From the NCBI GenBank assembly GCA_004321925.1, contig SCQH01000083.1, positions 1 through 45,452 of the forward strand: a DNA stretch of 45,452 nt, given 5' to 3'. A program made the position numbers and the translations under genes. Under the pieces are notes generated by a model. That model saw nothing but the letters and a program-made list of their open reading frames with translations, was not told the origin of the DNA and searched no databases. This document shows positions 25,904-35,095 of the stretch, in pieces. This DNA comes from Nitrospirota bacterium. GTDB lineage: Bacteria > Nitrospirota > Thermodesulfovibrionia > Thermodesulfovibrionales > UBA6898. Positions within the stretch are counted from its first letter, which is position 1; each line of letters starts with the position of its first letter.

Positions 25904-25968
25904 AGTCCTCCTTATTTGTTCTTCATTCTTCTGATGATTTCATCCATGATCAGTTTTTCTATCTTATC

Positions 25969-26751
25969 ATGTTACAATGGCTCATGACCTCCAAAAATTC
26001 AGAACTGCCCGGCTGTACTGACCGGACTGTCCAGAGGCGGCCTGAGATGGAGATCCCGGCCTATCTGGTTAACGAGCATTATGACGACCGGTTTTTCGAT
26101 GTGTTCAATGCCATCGCAGAGGCGAAACATGTCTTTTTTCAGGGCAGCGGCATCCTGGAGAGCCTTTCTGCAATGGGGCCAGCAAAAAAGGAGTTCAGGA
26201 TCGGGGAGACGGGTTTCGGCGCAGGCCGTGTGCTTGTCGCCCTCATGGATCTCCTCGGCAGCAGCGGCCTTACCGGTCTGAACATAACCTACAATTCCGT
26301 TGAACTGCACCCGGTCGCTGCTGGCCGGATGGCAGCCATCCTCGAAAGTTTCAGGCCGGAGGTCGGCCCGCTCATCGATCAGCTGGTCATGGCTTACGGC
26401 AGCATCGACCTGAGTCGGAAGGGGTGGCAGCAGGTACAACTTACCCGTCCTTTCGGCAGTCTGACCCTGAACCTCTGGATCGGGGAGGCCCTCGACATGG
26501 TCCGGGCGCTCGACCGGCCCTGCGACGCCTGGTTCCTCGACGGTCATGGTCCGAAAAAGAATCCTGCCATGTGGCGGCAGGAGCTTCTTCTGGCAATAGG
26601 GGAAAAAACAGTTATCGGCGGCGCCTGCGCCACCTATACGGTTGCCGGCGAGGTGCGGAGGGGGCTTACTGCCGCGGGGTTCTCGGTAGAACAGGCCCCC
26701 GGACATGGCGGGAAAAAGGCAGTGCTCAGGGGGCTGAAAACTGTCAGGTAA
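25969..26751 (+). CDS. MnmD-like tRNA 5-aminomethyl-2-thiouridine methyltransferase domain protein
   Basis: Predicted 260-residue SAM-dependent methyltransferase of the MnmC N-terminal (DUF752) type, which completes mnm5(s2)U34 in tRNA anticodons. Features: YLVNEHYDDRFFDVFNAIAEAKHVFFQG (family opening in two parts), FRIGETGFGAGRVLVAL as SAM-binding loop, YNSVELHP after beta2, CDAWFLDGHGPKKNPAMW (~186-203; DG(F/H)xPxxNPxMW is the family hallmark) and the closing GGACATYTVAGEVRRGL...APGHGGKKAVLRG. The FAD oxidase half of MnmC is absent, so this is the stand-alone MnmD form. The start is uncertain: ATG 25969 has no ribosome site, and ATG 25984 or 26047 are alternatives. Confidence 0.85.
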   Translation: MLQWLMTSKNSELPGCTDRTVQRRPEMEIPAYLVNEHYDDRFFDVFNAIAEAKHVFFQGSGILESLSAMGPAKKEFRIGETGFGAGRVLVALMDLLGSSGLTGLNITYNSVELHPVAAGRMAAILESFRPEVGPLIDQLVMAYGSIDLSRKGWQQVQLTRPFGSLTLNLWIGEALDMVRALDRPCDAWFLDGHGPKKNPAMWRQELLLAIGEKTVIGGACATYTVAGEVRRGLTAAGFSVEQAPGHGGKKAVLRGLKTVR

Positions 26752-26753
26752 GA

Positions 26754-29129
26754 TCAGTACAGAAGATATTTCGACCGCATCGTATTGAACTCCTCAAGCC
26801 GGTCCTGCCAGAGCAGGGCAATGGACGAGGGGTCTGTTCCGTCTTTGAGTCTCTTGAGGACATCCCTCGAACCGATCAGGCCCAGGATCCTGTCGATCTG
26901 AAAGACGTCAGGATAGAGCTTCCGGAGGGCAGACACCATTTCTATCCCCAGCAGGACCGGGTCGAGCAGGTTGCGGTCTTCGAGGACGACCCGGACCCCG
27001 CGGCAGGGCTTCTTCTCATACGTGCTGCTCTTTGGGGTGAACGCAACAGGGACGAACCTGACGCCGCTGATGCTTCGCCCGGCAAGGAACGAGGACAATT
27101 TCTCAGGGTCTATCCATGGGGCTCCAACCAGTTCAAAGGGTGTCTCCGTGCCCCTTCCGACGCTGACATTGGCCCCTTCCAGCAGCGCTACGCCGGGATA
27201 CAGGACCGCGCCGGTCATGCTCCTGAGGTTGGGGGAGGGGTTCACCCATGTGAGACCCGTCTCATCATACCAGTCAGTGCGGCTGTAGCCCTTCATCTTT
27301 ACCACCCGGAGGTCGGCGTTGATGCTGTTTTCTTTGTTGAAGAGGGAGGCGAGCTCTCCGACGGTCATGCCGTGCCGGACAGGGAGGGGGAAGTAAGCGG
27401 TGAAGGACCGAAGGTCGCTGTCCAGGACAGGCCCCTGGACAGACAGGGCAGTGATCGGATTCGGCCTGTCGAGCACATAAAAAGGGATGCCCCTGGCTGC
27501 AGCAGCCTCGAGGGCGTAGCCCATGGTGCTGATATACGTATAGAAACGGACGCCCGCGTCCTGGATATCAAAGACGAGCGCATCAATATCCTGAAGCATT
27601 TTTTCGGTCGGCCGCTTTACCCTGCCATACAGACTATGGACAGGCAGCCCGGTGGCCGGGTCTGTCGAAGACCGCAGATATTCGTCCTTTTCTCCTGATA
27701 GGCCGTGCTCGGGTGTAAAGAGGGCAGTAAGCCGGAAGGTCTTGGCCTGCCTCAGCAGGTCCAGGGTCCTTCTGCCTGAGGCGTCCCTGCCGGTGTGATT
27801 TGTGATCAGGCCTATGCGGAGCCCGGCCAGACTTGAGAAATCCTCTTCCTTCAGGACATCGATGCCGGTAATGACCCCTGCCTCAGGCCGGCGAATGATC
27901 CGGTCCGGCTGCAGTTTCCCGACCGCCTTCCCGGTTGAATGGTAGATCAGGTCGGCGACTGCAGTGCGGAGCTTCCCTGCGTCTCCTTTTTTGCCCATAT
28001 GGACACGGTTGGTCAGGATGATGTAATAGGTGCCGCTGACCGGGTCGATGCGCAGCTCGGTCCCGGTGTAGCCGGTATGCCCGATAGAACCGAAGGCAGG
28101 CAGTTCATCCCTGTTGGAACCGAACGCCGGCCTGATGTCCCAGCCGAGCCCCCGCAGCTTTTCTCTTCCGGCAGGGGACTGGGGAGCTGTCATCAGCTCG
28201 ACCGTGGCAGGTTCCAGAATGCGGGCCCCCCTGAAAGACCCCTTGTGGAGGAGCATCTGCGCAAAGACCGAGAGGTCATCGGCGGTAGAGAAGAGGCCTG
28301 CGTTGCCTGCTGCACCGCCCAGGCGAAACGCGGTCGGATCATGGACCGCCCCGCAGGGTTTTGTGCCTTCGGTCTTCCGGGGCTGTGTGGGGGCGATGCG
28401 GCTGCAGAGCTCCTGAGGCGGGGTAAAGAGAGTGTCCTTCATGCCGAGAGGGCCGAATATATGCTGCGAGGCATAGTCTTCAAGGCCAAGACCGGTCATG
28501 CGTCGCACCAGCTCGCCGAGTATCTGAAAGTTTATATCGCTGTAAATGAAGCGGGAGCCGGGAGGACAGACAGGTCTTTCTGAGAGGATCATCTCCATCC
28601 CGGGACCGTACCCTGACCAGTGGGGAGAGAGGCTGAGGTCAGGCCTCAGGCCTGAATAGTGGGTCAGAAGCTGCCTGACCGTGATCGGCTCCTTCCCGTT
28701 CGATGCGAATTCAGGCCAGTAGGCTGCGACCGGGCTATCGAGGGCCAGGGTCTTCTTTTCGATAAGCTGCATGACAGCGGTCGTTGTTGCAATGACCTTG
28801 GTCAGTGAGGCAAGGTCAAAAAGGGTATCTGCGGTCATCCGGCGCTCCGGCGTCAAGCTGCGGTTTCCGAAGGCCTGCCGGTACAGTATCCTGTCTCGTG
28901 TGCCGACCAGGACGACAGCCCCGGGGATCCGGCCTTTTCTGATCTCTGTCCTGACCATGTCTGCTATGCGGGAGAAGCCGGTCTTAGCGGATCCGCTCTG
29001 AAGATGGCCCGAAGCTGCCGGAGCAGCACTGCCCGGGGCAGGGGAGAGGAAAAACATGAGGAGCAGGAGGGCAGCGATACACCCGCCGGTTTTGGCATGC
29101 TCTGAAATAGTCTGGCAGCGCGGCACCAT
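26754..29129 (-). CDS. Fused serine beta-lactamase-like domain and NamZ (DUF1343) exo-muramidase
   Basis: Predicted 791-residue exported protein. A signal peptide lies near residues 15-37. Residues ~50-395 are a class C beta-lactamase/penicillin-binding-like esterase: S108-x-x-K111 in FDLASLTKVIATTTA, YSD in RFIYSDINFQILG and HTG in GSIGHTGYTG. Residues ~417-791 are a DUF1343 domain: GLITNHTGRDASG, LTALFTPEHGLSG, ALVFDIQDAGVRFYTYISTMGY and FYVLDRPNPI. DUF1343 proteins include NamZ, which removes terminal N-acetylmuramic acid from peptidoglycan fragments. The two activities in one chain suggest cell-wall trimming or recycling in the periplasm. It is the last gene of the pyk operon. Confidence 0.93.
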   Translation of the reverse strand: MVPRCQTISEHAKTGGCIAALLLLMFFLSPAPGSAAPAASGHLQSGSAKTGFSRIADMVRTEIRKGRIPGAVVLVGTRDRILYRQAFGNRSLTPERRMTADTLFDLASLTKVIATTTAVMQLIEKKTLALDSPVAAYWPEFASNGKEPITVRQLLTHYSGLRPDLSLSPHWSGYGPGMEMILSERPVCPPGSRFIYSDINFQILGELVRRMTGLGLEDYASQHIFGPLGMKDTLFTPPQELCSRIAPTQPRKTEGTKPCGAVHDPTAFRLGGAAGNAGLFSTADDLSVFAQMLLHKGSFRGARILEPATVELMTAPQSPAGREKLRGLGWDIRPAFGSNRDELPAFGSIGHTGYTGTELRIDPVSGTYYIILTNRVHMGKKGDAGKLRTAVADLIYHSTGKAVGKLQPDRIIRRPEAGVITGIDVLKEEDFSSLAGLRIGLITNHTGRDASGRRTLDLLRQAKTFRLTALFTPEHGLSGEKDEYLRSSTDPATGLPVHSLYGRVKRPTEKMLQDIDALVFDIQDAGVRFYTYISTMGYALEAAAARGIPFYVLDRPNPITALSVQGPVLDSDLRSFTAYFPLPVRHGMTVGELASLFNKENSINADLRVVKMKGYSRTDWYDETGLTWVNPSPNLRSMTGAVLYPGVALLEGANVSVGRGTETPFELVGAPWIDPEKLSSFLAGRSISGVRFVPVAFTPKSSTYEKKPCRGVRVVLEDRNLLDPVLLGIEMVSALRKLYPDVFQIDRILGLIGSRDVLKRLKDGTDPSSIALLWQDRLEEFNTMRSKYLLY

Positions 29130-29160
29130 TATGGTCTCTGAATCTATTATAAAGAAGAGG

Positions 29161-30417
29161 TCACTCCTTTTTCAGCCCGTCGGGTATATAAACGTTATTG
29201 GGGTTCCAGAGCATCCATCCGCCGCTGCCGAACTGTTCGGCCGCGCTTATCTGCGCCTTTATTTCGGCCTCCGAAAAATGCCTCTTGTCAAAGGCATAGT
29301 CCCTGAAGGCCTGGAGCCAGGGCCTGAACCGTATCGCGTCGAGGCCGGTACGCTGCCGGGCGCGCTGCAGCGTGAGAAAGACTATCTCATGGGGGTGTGC
29401 TACAGGATTTCTGAAGCCGGGTATGCCGAACTGAAAGCCTGAGGGATAGAGCATCGGAGCGAGGTAATCGACGGCAAGAGCGATGTCTTCAAGCCTCTGC
29501 CCGATGTTGGTGTCGTTGCTGTTCCAGAAGACATATCCGAAGATGTCGGCGGAGACGAAGACATTGGCCGGTTCGAGCTTTTTCCGCGTCTCCGAGAGGA
29601 AGCCTGATATGGCCTTCACCCTGTTCTCCTCATTATTCGGCATCGAGAACAAGAGGTTCTGGGCATCCGGGAATCTCACATAGTCGAACTGTATCTCATC
29701 GAACCCGAGCCCGGCCGCCTCAACGGCTATCCCGGCATTGTACTCATGGACCTCTTTCCTGAAGGGGTCGACCCAGGCGAGCCCCTCTCTGTCCTTCCAT
29801 ATACCCCCTCCGGGGCTTTTTACGGCCCAGTCAGGTTTGAGGAGCGCCAGGAGGTTGTCCTTAAAGACCACGATCCTTGCGATGGTGTATATCCCCTCCT
29901 GTTTGAGAGATCCGATCAGGGCCTTCATGTCCCGCACGGTGATTATCTTCTGGGCGCCGGCCTCATGGGCCAGGGAAATGGAACTCGGGTAGGGTATCAT
30001 GCCGCGGTCTCCCTTTATATCGATGACGACGGCATTGAGCTCTGTCTCGCGCAGGAGCTTCAGGGCGTTCTCCCTGAGGACCCTGCTGCCGATCCCGTAA
30101 AAGGATAGATAGACCGCCTTGGGTGTGACAGGCGTGAGTCTGACGAGCCGGGGCAATGCCATGAGCGGCGTGGTGACCGTCTGCTCTGCCCGCCGGTAGC
30201 CATATGCCCGCACCCTGATCTGGGGGCTTGATGCGGCCAGCATGAAGGCCCCGGTGCGGTCGGTCCTGACCGCCTCCGCCCCGGCCGTGACAAAGGCATC
30301 CGGTATCGGACTGCCGGTGACCGAATCGATCACCCTTCCCCTGATAAAGGCGGACCCTGCGGCCGGCGCCTGCAGCGGGATGAGCAGCAGCATGAGCAGG
30401 AAGAGGAGGGTCTTCAT
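29161..30417 (-). CDS. DUF4015 putative glycoside hydrolase with N-terminal CarboxypepD_reg domain
   Basis: Predicted 418-residue exported protein. A signal peptide covers 1-20. Residues ~22-95 form a carboxypeptidase-regulatory-like beta-sandwich (IRGRVIDSVTGSPIPDAFVT), a common carbohydrate- or surface-binding accessory. Residues ~100-415 match the DUF4015 TIM-barrel-like domain: NAVVIDIKGDRG, the segment WVDPFRKEVHEYNAGIAVEA and GFDEIQFDYVRFPDA, with the acidic EIQFDYVRFP strand as presumed catalytic site. Substrate unknown; position between a polysaccharide deacetylase and the NamZ fusion suggests an envelope polysaccharide or peptidoglycan. Confidence 0.88.
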   Translation of the reverse strand: MKTLLFLLMLLLIPLQAPAAGSAFIRGRVIDSVTGSPIPDAFVTAGAEAVRTDRTGAFMLAASSPQIRVRAYGYRRAEQTVTTPLMALPRLVRLTPVTPKAVYLSFYGIGSRVLRENALKLLRETELNAVVIDIKGDRGMIPYPSSISLAHEAGAQKIITVRDMKALIGSLKQEGIYTIARIVVFKDNLLALLKPDWAVKSPGGGIWKDREGLAWVDPFRKEVHEYNAGIAVEAAGLGFDEIQFDYVRFPDAQNLLFSMPNNEENRVKAISGFLSETRKKLEPANVFVSADIFGYVFWNSNDTNIGQRLEDIALAVDYLAPMLYPSGFQFGIPGFRNPVAHPHEIVFLTLQRARQRTGLDAIRFRPWLQAFRDYAFDKRHFSEAEIKAQISAAEQFGSGGWMLWNPNNVYIPDGLKKE

Positions 30418-30442
30418 GGTCTATTGCCGGACGACATATGAT

Positions 30443-31225
30443 TCAGCGCCGCGGGTCCAGGATGGGGCCGATGGCCTTTTCCCTGCCTGCCCCGGTCATG
30501 AGATAGCGCGGGAGCGCCATGCTGTTTTCATGCGGCCCGGCATTCCTGCGCTCCATGGTGAACGCTGCCTTGTAACCTGCTTCTCCCGCCAGCCTGATCA
30601 GTTCCTCGTCATGGATGCCGAAGGGCCACGCCACCATATCGATGGTCTGCCCCAGCTCCTTTTCGAGCCTTGTCTTCGATCTGCTGAACTGCGTCCGGGC
30701 GAAGGCCGCATACTCTGCCGGCCCCAGTCGTTTCTTCTCTTTTTTGAAATTGGGGTGCCAGAAGGTATGGCCCTGTATATCCACGAGCCCGGAGCCCTGC
30801 ATCTCCCTCAGTTGGTCCCAGGTCATGGCATACGGCGCATTGGATATGGCTGAAGGATAGATGAAGAGAGTGACCGGCAGCCGGTATTTCTTTATCAGGG
30901 GGAAGAGGTCTGTATAGACGCTCTTGTGGCCGTCGTCGAGGGTGATGACGACAGAACGCGGCCGGGGTATCTTTCCCTTCCCGAGGAAATGATCCACGAG
31001 GTCCCTGAGCCGTATGACCGTATGTCCCTTCTGCTTCATATAATTCAGATGGGACTCGAAGGCGTCCGTGGTCACGGTCATGTTGTCAATTACAGCAGGC
31101 CCGAAACGGTGGTAAAGAAGGATTGGGAGCGAGACCTCTGCGAGGCCGCTGTTGTCCCGCAGCTCTGCCGTGGCTGCGGCAGGTTGAAGAAGACAGAGCG
31201 CGGCAAGGAGCAGGGCCCTTATCAC
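30443..31225 (-). CDS. Secreted polysaccharide deacetylase (NodB fold, CE4)
   Basis: Predicted 260-residue exported esterase removing N- or O-acetyl groups from a polysaccharide. A signal peptide covers ~1-21. Metal and catalytic motifs are ITLDDGH (D97, D98) and GHTFWHPNF (H153, H157), the canonical TFDDG and SHTxxH pair, with a later WPFGIHDEELIRLAGEAGY segment. The start overlaps the pyk stop by 4 nt (ATGA), an indication of translational coupling despite the unrelated substrates. Likely acts on the same envelope polymer as the downstream DUF4015 and NamZ proteins. Confidence 0.92.
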   Translation of the reverse strand: MIRALLLAALCLLQPAAATAELRDNSGLAEVSLPILLYHRFGPAVIDNMTVTTDAFESHLNYMKQKGHTVIRLRDLVDHFLGKGKIPRPRSVVITLDDGHKSVYTDLFPLIKKYRLPVTLFIYPSAISNAPYAMTWDQLREMQGSGLVDIQGHTFWHPNFKKEKKRLGPAEYAAFARTQFSRSKTRLEKELGQTIDMVAWPFGIHDEELIRLAGEAGYKAAFTMERRNAGPHENSMALPRYLMTGAGREKAIGPILDPRR

Positions 31226-32700
31226 TTGGTCTTGTCTTCCCCGATACGCTGGAGCTTCAGCAGGTTCGTCTTACCTGAGCCGAGCAGCGGGGCGCTTGCG
31301 GTGATCACCACCCGCTCCCCTTTTTTCACCAGGCCCTCCTCGACCAGCAGCCTCTCGACCTCCCGTATCATGGTGTCGGTGCCGATGGGAGGAGACATCA
31401 GCCGGGGGTGGACACCCCAGTAGAGGGCCATCCTGTTAAGGGTGCGGGCCTCAGGGGTAAAGGCGATGATCGGCATCCGGGGCCTGAATTTCGAGACCAG
31501 CCGCGCGGTGAATCCCGTATCCGTGCAGGCGACAACGAAGCGCGCCCGGATGTCCTCGGCAGCCCTGCAGGCCGCGTCGGCAACGGCACCGGAAAAGAGG
31601 GCATTTTCGAATGTTGCCGCAGCCTCCGGCTGAGCGCCGAGTGAGGCAGCCCTGACCTCCGGGAAGCCGAAGGGGGAAGACTGCGCCGGCGCCTCCCGCT
31701 CCGTATACTTGATGATCCTGGCCATCATCATCAGCGCCTCTACCGGGTATTTGCCTGAGGCTGTCTCGGCCGAGAGCATCAGGGCGTCTGAGCCGTCAAT
31801 GACCGCATTGGCAACATCATTGGCCTCTGCCCGGGTCGGGCTGCTATGCTCTGTCATGGATTCAAGCATCTGGGTCGCGGTGATGACCAGTTTCCCCCGT
31901 CTGTTGGAAAGGGCGATCAGCTTTTTCTGTATCAGCGGTATCTCCTCCGCAGGCAGGTCCAGCCCCAGGTCCCCGCGGGCGATCATGATGCCGTCGGCCC
32001 TGTCGAGTATCTCTTCTATATTTGCAAGGGCCTCGGCCCTCTCTATCTTCGCTATCAGGGGGATCCGCTTTTTCCGTCTCCTGAGCCAGTGCTCGACCCG
32101 TTCAATGTCTTCGGCGGACCGCACAAAGGAGAGGGCTGCATAGTCCAGTCCCATGGCAAGCCCGAAGGCGAGGTCGGTCGCATCCTTTTCGGTAAAGGAA
32201 GGAGCATCGATGCTGAACGGCAGATTGACGCCCTTCCTGTCCTTCAGGACACCGCTTTCCAGGACAACGGTCTTCAGCGAATCCCTGCCCTTTGCCCTCA
32301 CCTCAAGCCGGATCAGGCCGTCGTCGAGAGAGATCATATCTCCCTTGCGGGCGTTCCTGAGAAGGTCGGCGCAGTTTATGAAGATCCGCGTCTGGTCGCC
32401 GATGCCCTTGCCGGGCGTGAGGAAGACCGTACTCCCCTTCTCGAGGAAGACCGAGCCCCCGGCTACCCTGTCCGTCCTTATCTTGAGCCCCTGCAGGTCC
32501 TGCAGTATCGCAACCGGCCTTCCGGCCCGGGCCGAGCCCTTCCTGACCAGGCCGATCGCCTTTCTGTGGCCTTCGTGGTCGCCGTGCGAAAAATTCAGGC
32601 GCGCCACATTCATGCCATTCTTTATGAGAGAAAAGAGCACGGTGGGATCAACAGACGCCGGTCCCAGCGTGCAGATTATCTTTGCCTTTCTTTCAGCCAT
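31222..32700 (-). CDS. pyk: Pyruvate kinase
   Basis: Predicted 492-residue glycolytic enzyme transferring phosphate from phosphoenolpyruvate to ADP. The opening is KIICTLGPASVDP, then MNVARLNFSHGDH, the active-site strand IPLIAKIERAEALANIEEIL (metal and catalytic Lys), IMIARGDLGLDLPAEEIPLIQK and ATQMLESMTEHSSPTRAEANDVANAV; the C-terminal allosteric domain ends in VVITASAPLLGSGKTNLLKL. First gene of a four-gene operon with envelope-modifying enzymes. Confidence 0.97.
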   Translation of the reverse strand: MAERKAKIICTLGPASVDPTVLFSLIKNGMNVARLNFSHGDHEGHRKAIGLVRKGSARAGRPVAILQDLQGLKIRTDRVAGGSVFLEKGSTVFLTPGKGIGDQTRIFINCADLLRNARKGDMISLDDGLIRLEVRAKGRDSLKTVVLESGVLKDRKGVNLPFSIDAPSFTEKDATDLAFGLAMGLDYAALSFVRSAEDIERVEHWLRRRKKRIPLIAKIERAEALANIEEILDRADGIMIARGDLGLDLPAEEIPLIQKKLIALSNRRGKLVITATQMLESMTEHSSPTRAEANDVANAVIDGSDALMLSAETASGKYPVEALMMMARIIKYTEREAPAQSSPFGFPEVRAASLGAQPEAAATFENALFSGAVADAACRAAEDIRARFVVACTDTGFTARLVSKFRPRMPIIAFTPEARTLNRMALYWGVHPRLMSPPIGTDTMIREVERLLVEEGLVKKGERVVITASAPLLGSGKTNLLKLQRIGEDKTK

Positions 32701-32764
32701 GTTACGTCACCTCTCGTATGCTCCATCAGCCATAAACCCGGTCTGTCAATAACCTTCATCACTT

Positions 32765-32792
32765 AGTGTAGCATTTCCTTCTATTATGTCTA
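32765..32792 (-). promoter_or_regulatory. Putative sigma70-type promoter of the pyk operon
   Basis: Read on the minus strand, TAGACA (complement 32787-32792), a 16-nt spacer and TACACT (complement 32765-32770) lie about 65 nt before the pyk start. The -35 is strong, the -10 weak. Confidence 0.3.
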
Positions 32793-32895
32793 CTCCCGGG
32801 CTATCCCCGGCAGCGGACCCGGCGACGCTCCTCTGAAGAAGACGCTGCCTGCACGGCCGGGTTGCAATACTTCCGGGATATGATACTATTTCCTC

Positions 32896-33993
32896 ATGGA
32901 TGATGAAGGGACCAGGGTATCGGGCAGCATTCTGATATACAGGCTCTATGATGTTGCCTGGGACATTGACCTCAAGAAGGTCGAGGAAAAGGTGGGCGAT
33001 TACCGGCGCCTGAGCATCGACAGGAAACGCTTCAGCAAGGCCTTCCAGTTCGCCAACCCGCCGCTTTCCCTCACGCTGAAACCCTTTGAGAAAGAGCTGC
33101 AGGGAAGACTCTACCCGGTCAATGCACATGCAAAGGCCTTTGACTACGGGGTGCTGAGCATCATATTCGAGATACCGGTCACTGATATGAGCCTGACTGC
33201 TTTTGAGGCCTTGACGAAAAAGGTCGAGGAGCCGCTGAAGGAGGACTTTCCGAGGGAACTCGACCGCCTGGTCTCTGACCTCGGGGAGGCGCTCCATCAG
33301 GTCAACCGGAGCCGGTGCGAGGAGGACTATACCGTCTATTACCTGAGACAGCTGACCCCGGACATGACCGCAGCCGGGCTGCTCAGTACCTGCGACTTCG
33401 GCAGTCTTCTTCTGCATGAGGAAGGGGAGGTCCAGCCCAGCCAAGCGACCAAGGAAGAACTCCTCTCCTACAGCTTCTCTTACTCCGACAACGACCTTGT
33501 GGTCCTGAGCTGGAATAAGGCCCTTGTCCTTGAGCCCAGCGGAAGCATGGATATCCCCGACCTTCTCGAATTTGCCAATGCTCAGCTCCTTGAGCTCAGG
33601 GTCCATGACGATATGCTCGACCGTGAGCTTGATATCATCAACGAACGGATGATCGCACAGGTCCCGCCCGCCCGATGGAAGATAAAGCGGTATGAAGAGC
33701 TGGCTGCACAGGTGATGAGGACCGTTATGGACGTCACCGGTATTACGGAGAAGATCGACAATTCGATCAAGGTGACGGAGGATGTCTACTATGCGCGTGT
33801 CTATGCCTCGATGCTTGCGCTCTTTAAGGTCCAGCAGTGGGAAACCAGCATCGAAAGAAAGATATCCATAGCCTCACGGGTCTATGACATGCTCTACCGG
33901 GTGATCTCGAACAAGAGAACAGAGATGCTCGAAATTATCATTATCATCCTGATCGCCGTGGAGATCGTGCTGTTCCTGCTGGTCAAGGTTTAA
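32896..33993 (+). CDS. RMD1/DUF155 family protein with C-terminal membrane anchor
   Basis: Predicted 365-residue protein. The DUF155 (RMD1/Sif2/RMND1) signature is seen from about 195 to 345: ALVLEPSGSMDIPDLLEFANAQLLELRVHDDMLDREL (in parts), RWKIKRYEELAAQVMRTVMDV and the closing ERKISIASRVYDMLYRVISN. A single hydrophobic segment (~345-363, IIIIILIAVEIVLFLLVKV) anchors the C-terminus, as in eukaryotic mitochondrial relatives. The bacterial function is not known. ATG 32896 faces pyk across a ~195-nt divergent spacer. Confidence 0.88.
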   Translation: MDDEGTRVSGSILIYRLYDVAWDIDLKKVEEKVGDYRRLSIDRKRFSKAFQFANPPLSLTLKPFEKELQGRLYPVNAHAKAFDYGVLSIIFEIPVTDMSLTAFEALTKKVEEPLKEDFPRELDRLVSDLGEALHQVNRSRCEEDYTVYYLRQLTPDMTAAGLLSTCDFGSLLLHEEGEVQPSQATKEELLSYSFSYSDNDLVVLSWNKALVLEPSGSMDIPDLLEFANAQLLELRVHDDMLDRELDIINERMIAQVPPARWKIKRYEELAAQVMRTVMDVTGITEKIDNSIKVTEDVYYARVYASMLALFKVQQWETSIERKISIASRVYDMLYRVISNKRTEMLEIIIIILIAVEIVLFLLVKV

Positions 33994-34020
33994 GACTGAG
34001 GAGGGGATACACAATACCGG

Positions 34021-34866
34021 TTACTTCCCTCCGGTCCATCTGTCCGGTCCGGGCTCTGCGGCCTGCTCCCTGGCCTCAAGTTCTGACAATTTTCTGCTGA
34101 GCTCCCCGAAATTTTCGCGCTCCGCAGCAGTGAGCGAGCCGGTCCCGCTTTTTCGTCCTTTATCCAGGATACGGTCTATCTCCTCCTGGAGTTTCCGCCT
34201 CTCCTGCTCACGGTCCCATACCACCTTCAGACGCCGCTTATTTTTCTGTCCGCTCCTCCACCCGGAGACCGACTTCCCGAGAATATCCCACTTCATATAG
34301 ACCAGCCCGAAGAGCATGCCGCCGAGGTGTGCGAAATGGGCAATGCGGTCCTGCGCACCGCCCAGTGCGGTAAGTAATTCGATGAGGCCGAGGCCGATCA
34401 CAAAGTACCGGGCCCTGACCGGGAAAACGCCCCAAATATAAATGAGCTGATCGGGGAAGAGGATGCCGAAGGCCATGAGAAGGCCGTAGATAGCGCCTGA
34501 TGAGCCGACGATGGGGACATGGCTGCCGGGGGTAACTGCGGTGTTCAGGAGGCCTGCCCCGATGCCGCAGATAAAATAAAAAATGAGAAACCTGCGGCCG
34601 CCCCATGTCGCTTCCAGGGTAGTGCCGAACATCCAGAGCACGAGCATATTGAAGAGAAGATGAAAGATGCTGCCATGGAGGAACATATAGGTGACCGGCT
34701 GCCAGAGGGCCCCCTTCAGGAAAGAAGCAGGGGCCAGGCCGAGGAGACCCATCCATCCCGGTCGGAAAAGAAATTCCGCAAGGAAGATCCCCGAGTTTAT
34801 GATGACAAGATATTTTACTGCCGGGGTCAAACCTGACTGAAAGCGCCGCATGCCGCCGTATTTCAA
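34021..34866 (-). CDS. Rhomboid-family intramembrane serine protease
   Basis: Predicted 281-residue inner-membrane protease with six hydrophobic segments between ~15 and 195. The catalytic dyad is S123 in VGSSGAIYGLL (GxSG) and H180 in IAHFAHLGGMLFG; the supporting HLLFNM motif is in the second segment. The cytosolic tail (~195-281) is charged, coiled-coil-like and rich in Glu/Arg (QERRKLQEEIDRIL, ELSRKLSELEAREQ), longer than in minimal bacterial rhomboids and resembling the tail seen in Desulfobacterota/Nitrospirota homologues. Substrate unknown. Confidence 0.93.
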   Translation of the reverse strand: MKYGGMRRFQSGLTPAVKYLVIINSGIFLAEFLFRPGWMGLLGLAPASFLKGALWQPVTYMFLHGSIFHLLFNMLVLWMFGTTLEATWGGRRFLIFYFICGIGAGLLNTAVTPGSHVPIVGSSGAIYGLLMAFGILFPDQLIYIWGVFPVRARYFVIGLGLIELLTALGGAQDRIAHFAHLGGMLFGLVYMKWDILGKSVSGWRSGQKNKRRLKVVWDREQERRKLQEEIDRILDKGRKSGTGSLTAAERENFGELSRKLSELEAREQAAEPGPDRWTGGK

Positions 34867-35095
34867 CCTGTCAGCTCCTTTTCTCCCTGGATTCTTTCTC
34901 TCGTCTATTGTATCAGTTGCCGGGGCTAAAGCTGATATGGACGAACGATCATGGCCGGATCCCTCAGCTGCATTGGGCTTCAGGCATTAAGATCATTGGT
35001 CAGGCTGATGTCCTGCTGTCGGTGACAGAAGCAGAGCAGGGGAGAGGGAGCTTTCAGGCCCACCCTCCCCATGCTCAGGCTCCGGCGTTCGATGG

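Noticed and set aside
26424-27698. 424-codon frame on the plus strand opposite the NamZ half of the fusion
   Set aside because: The NamZ domain in the minus strand is clear; the plus-strand frame has no family features and overlaps the MnmD gene end.
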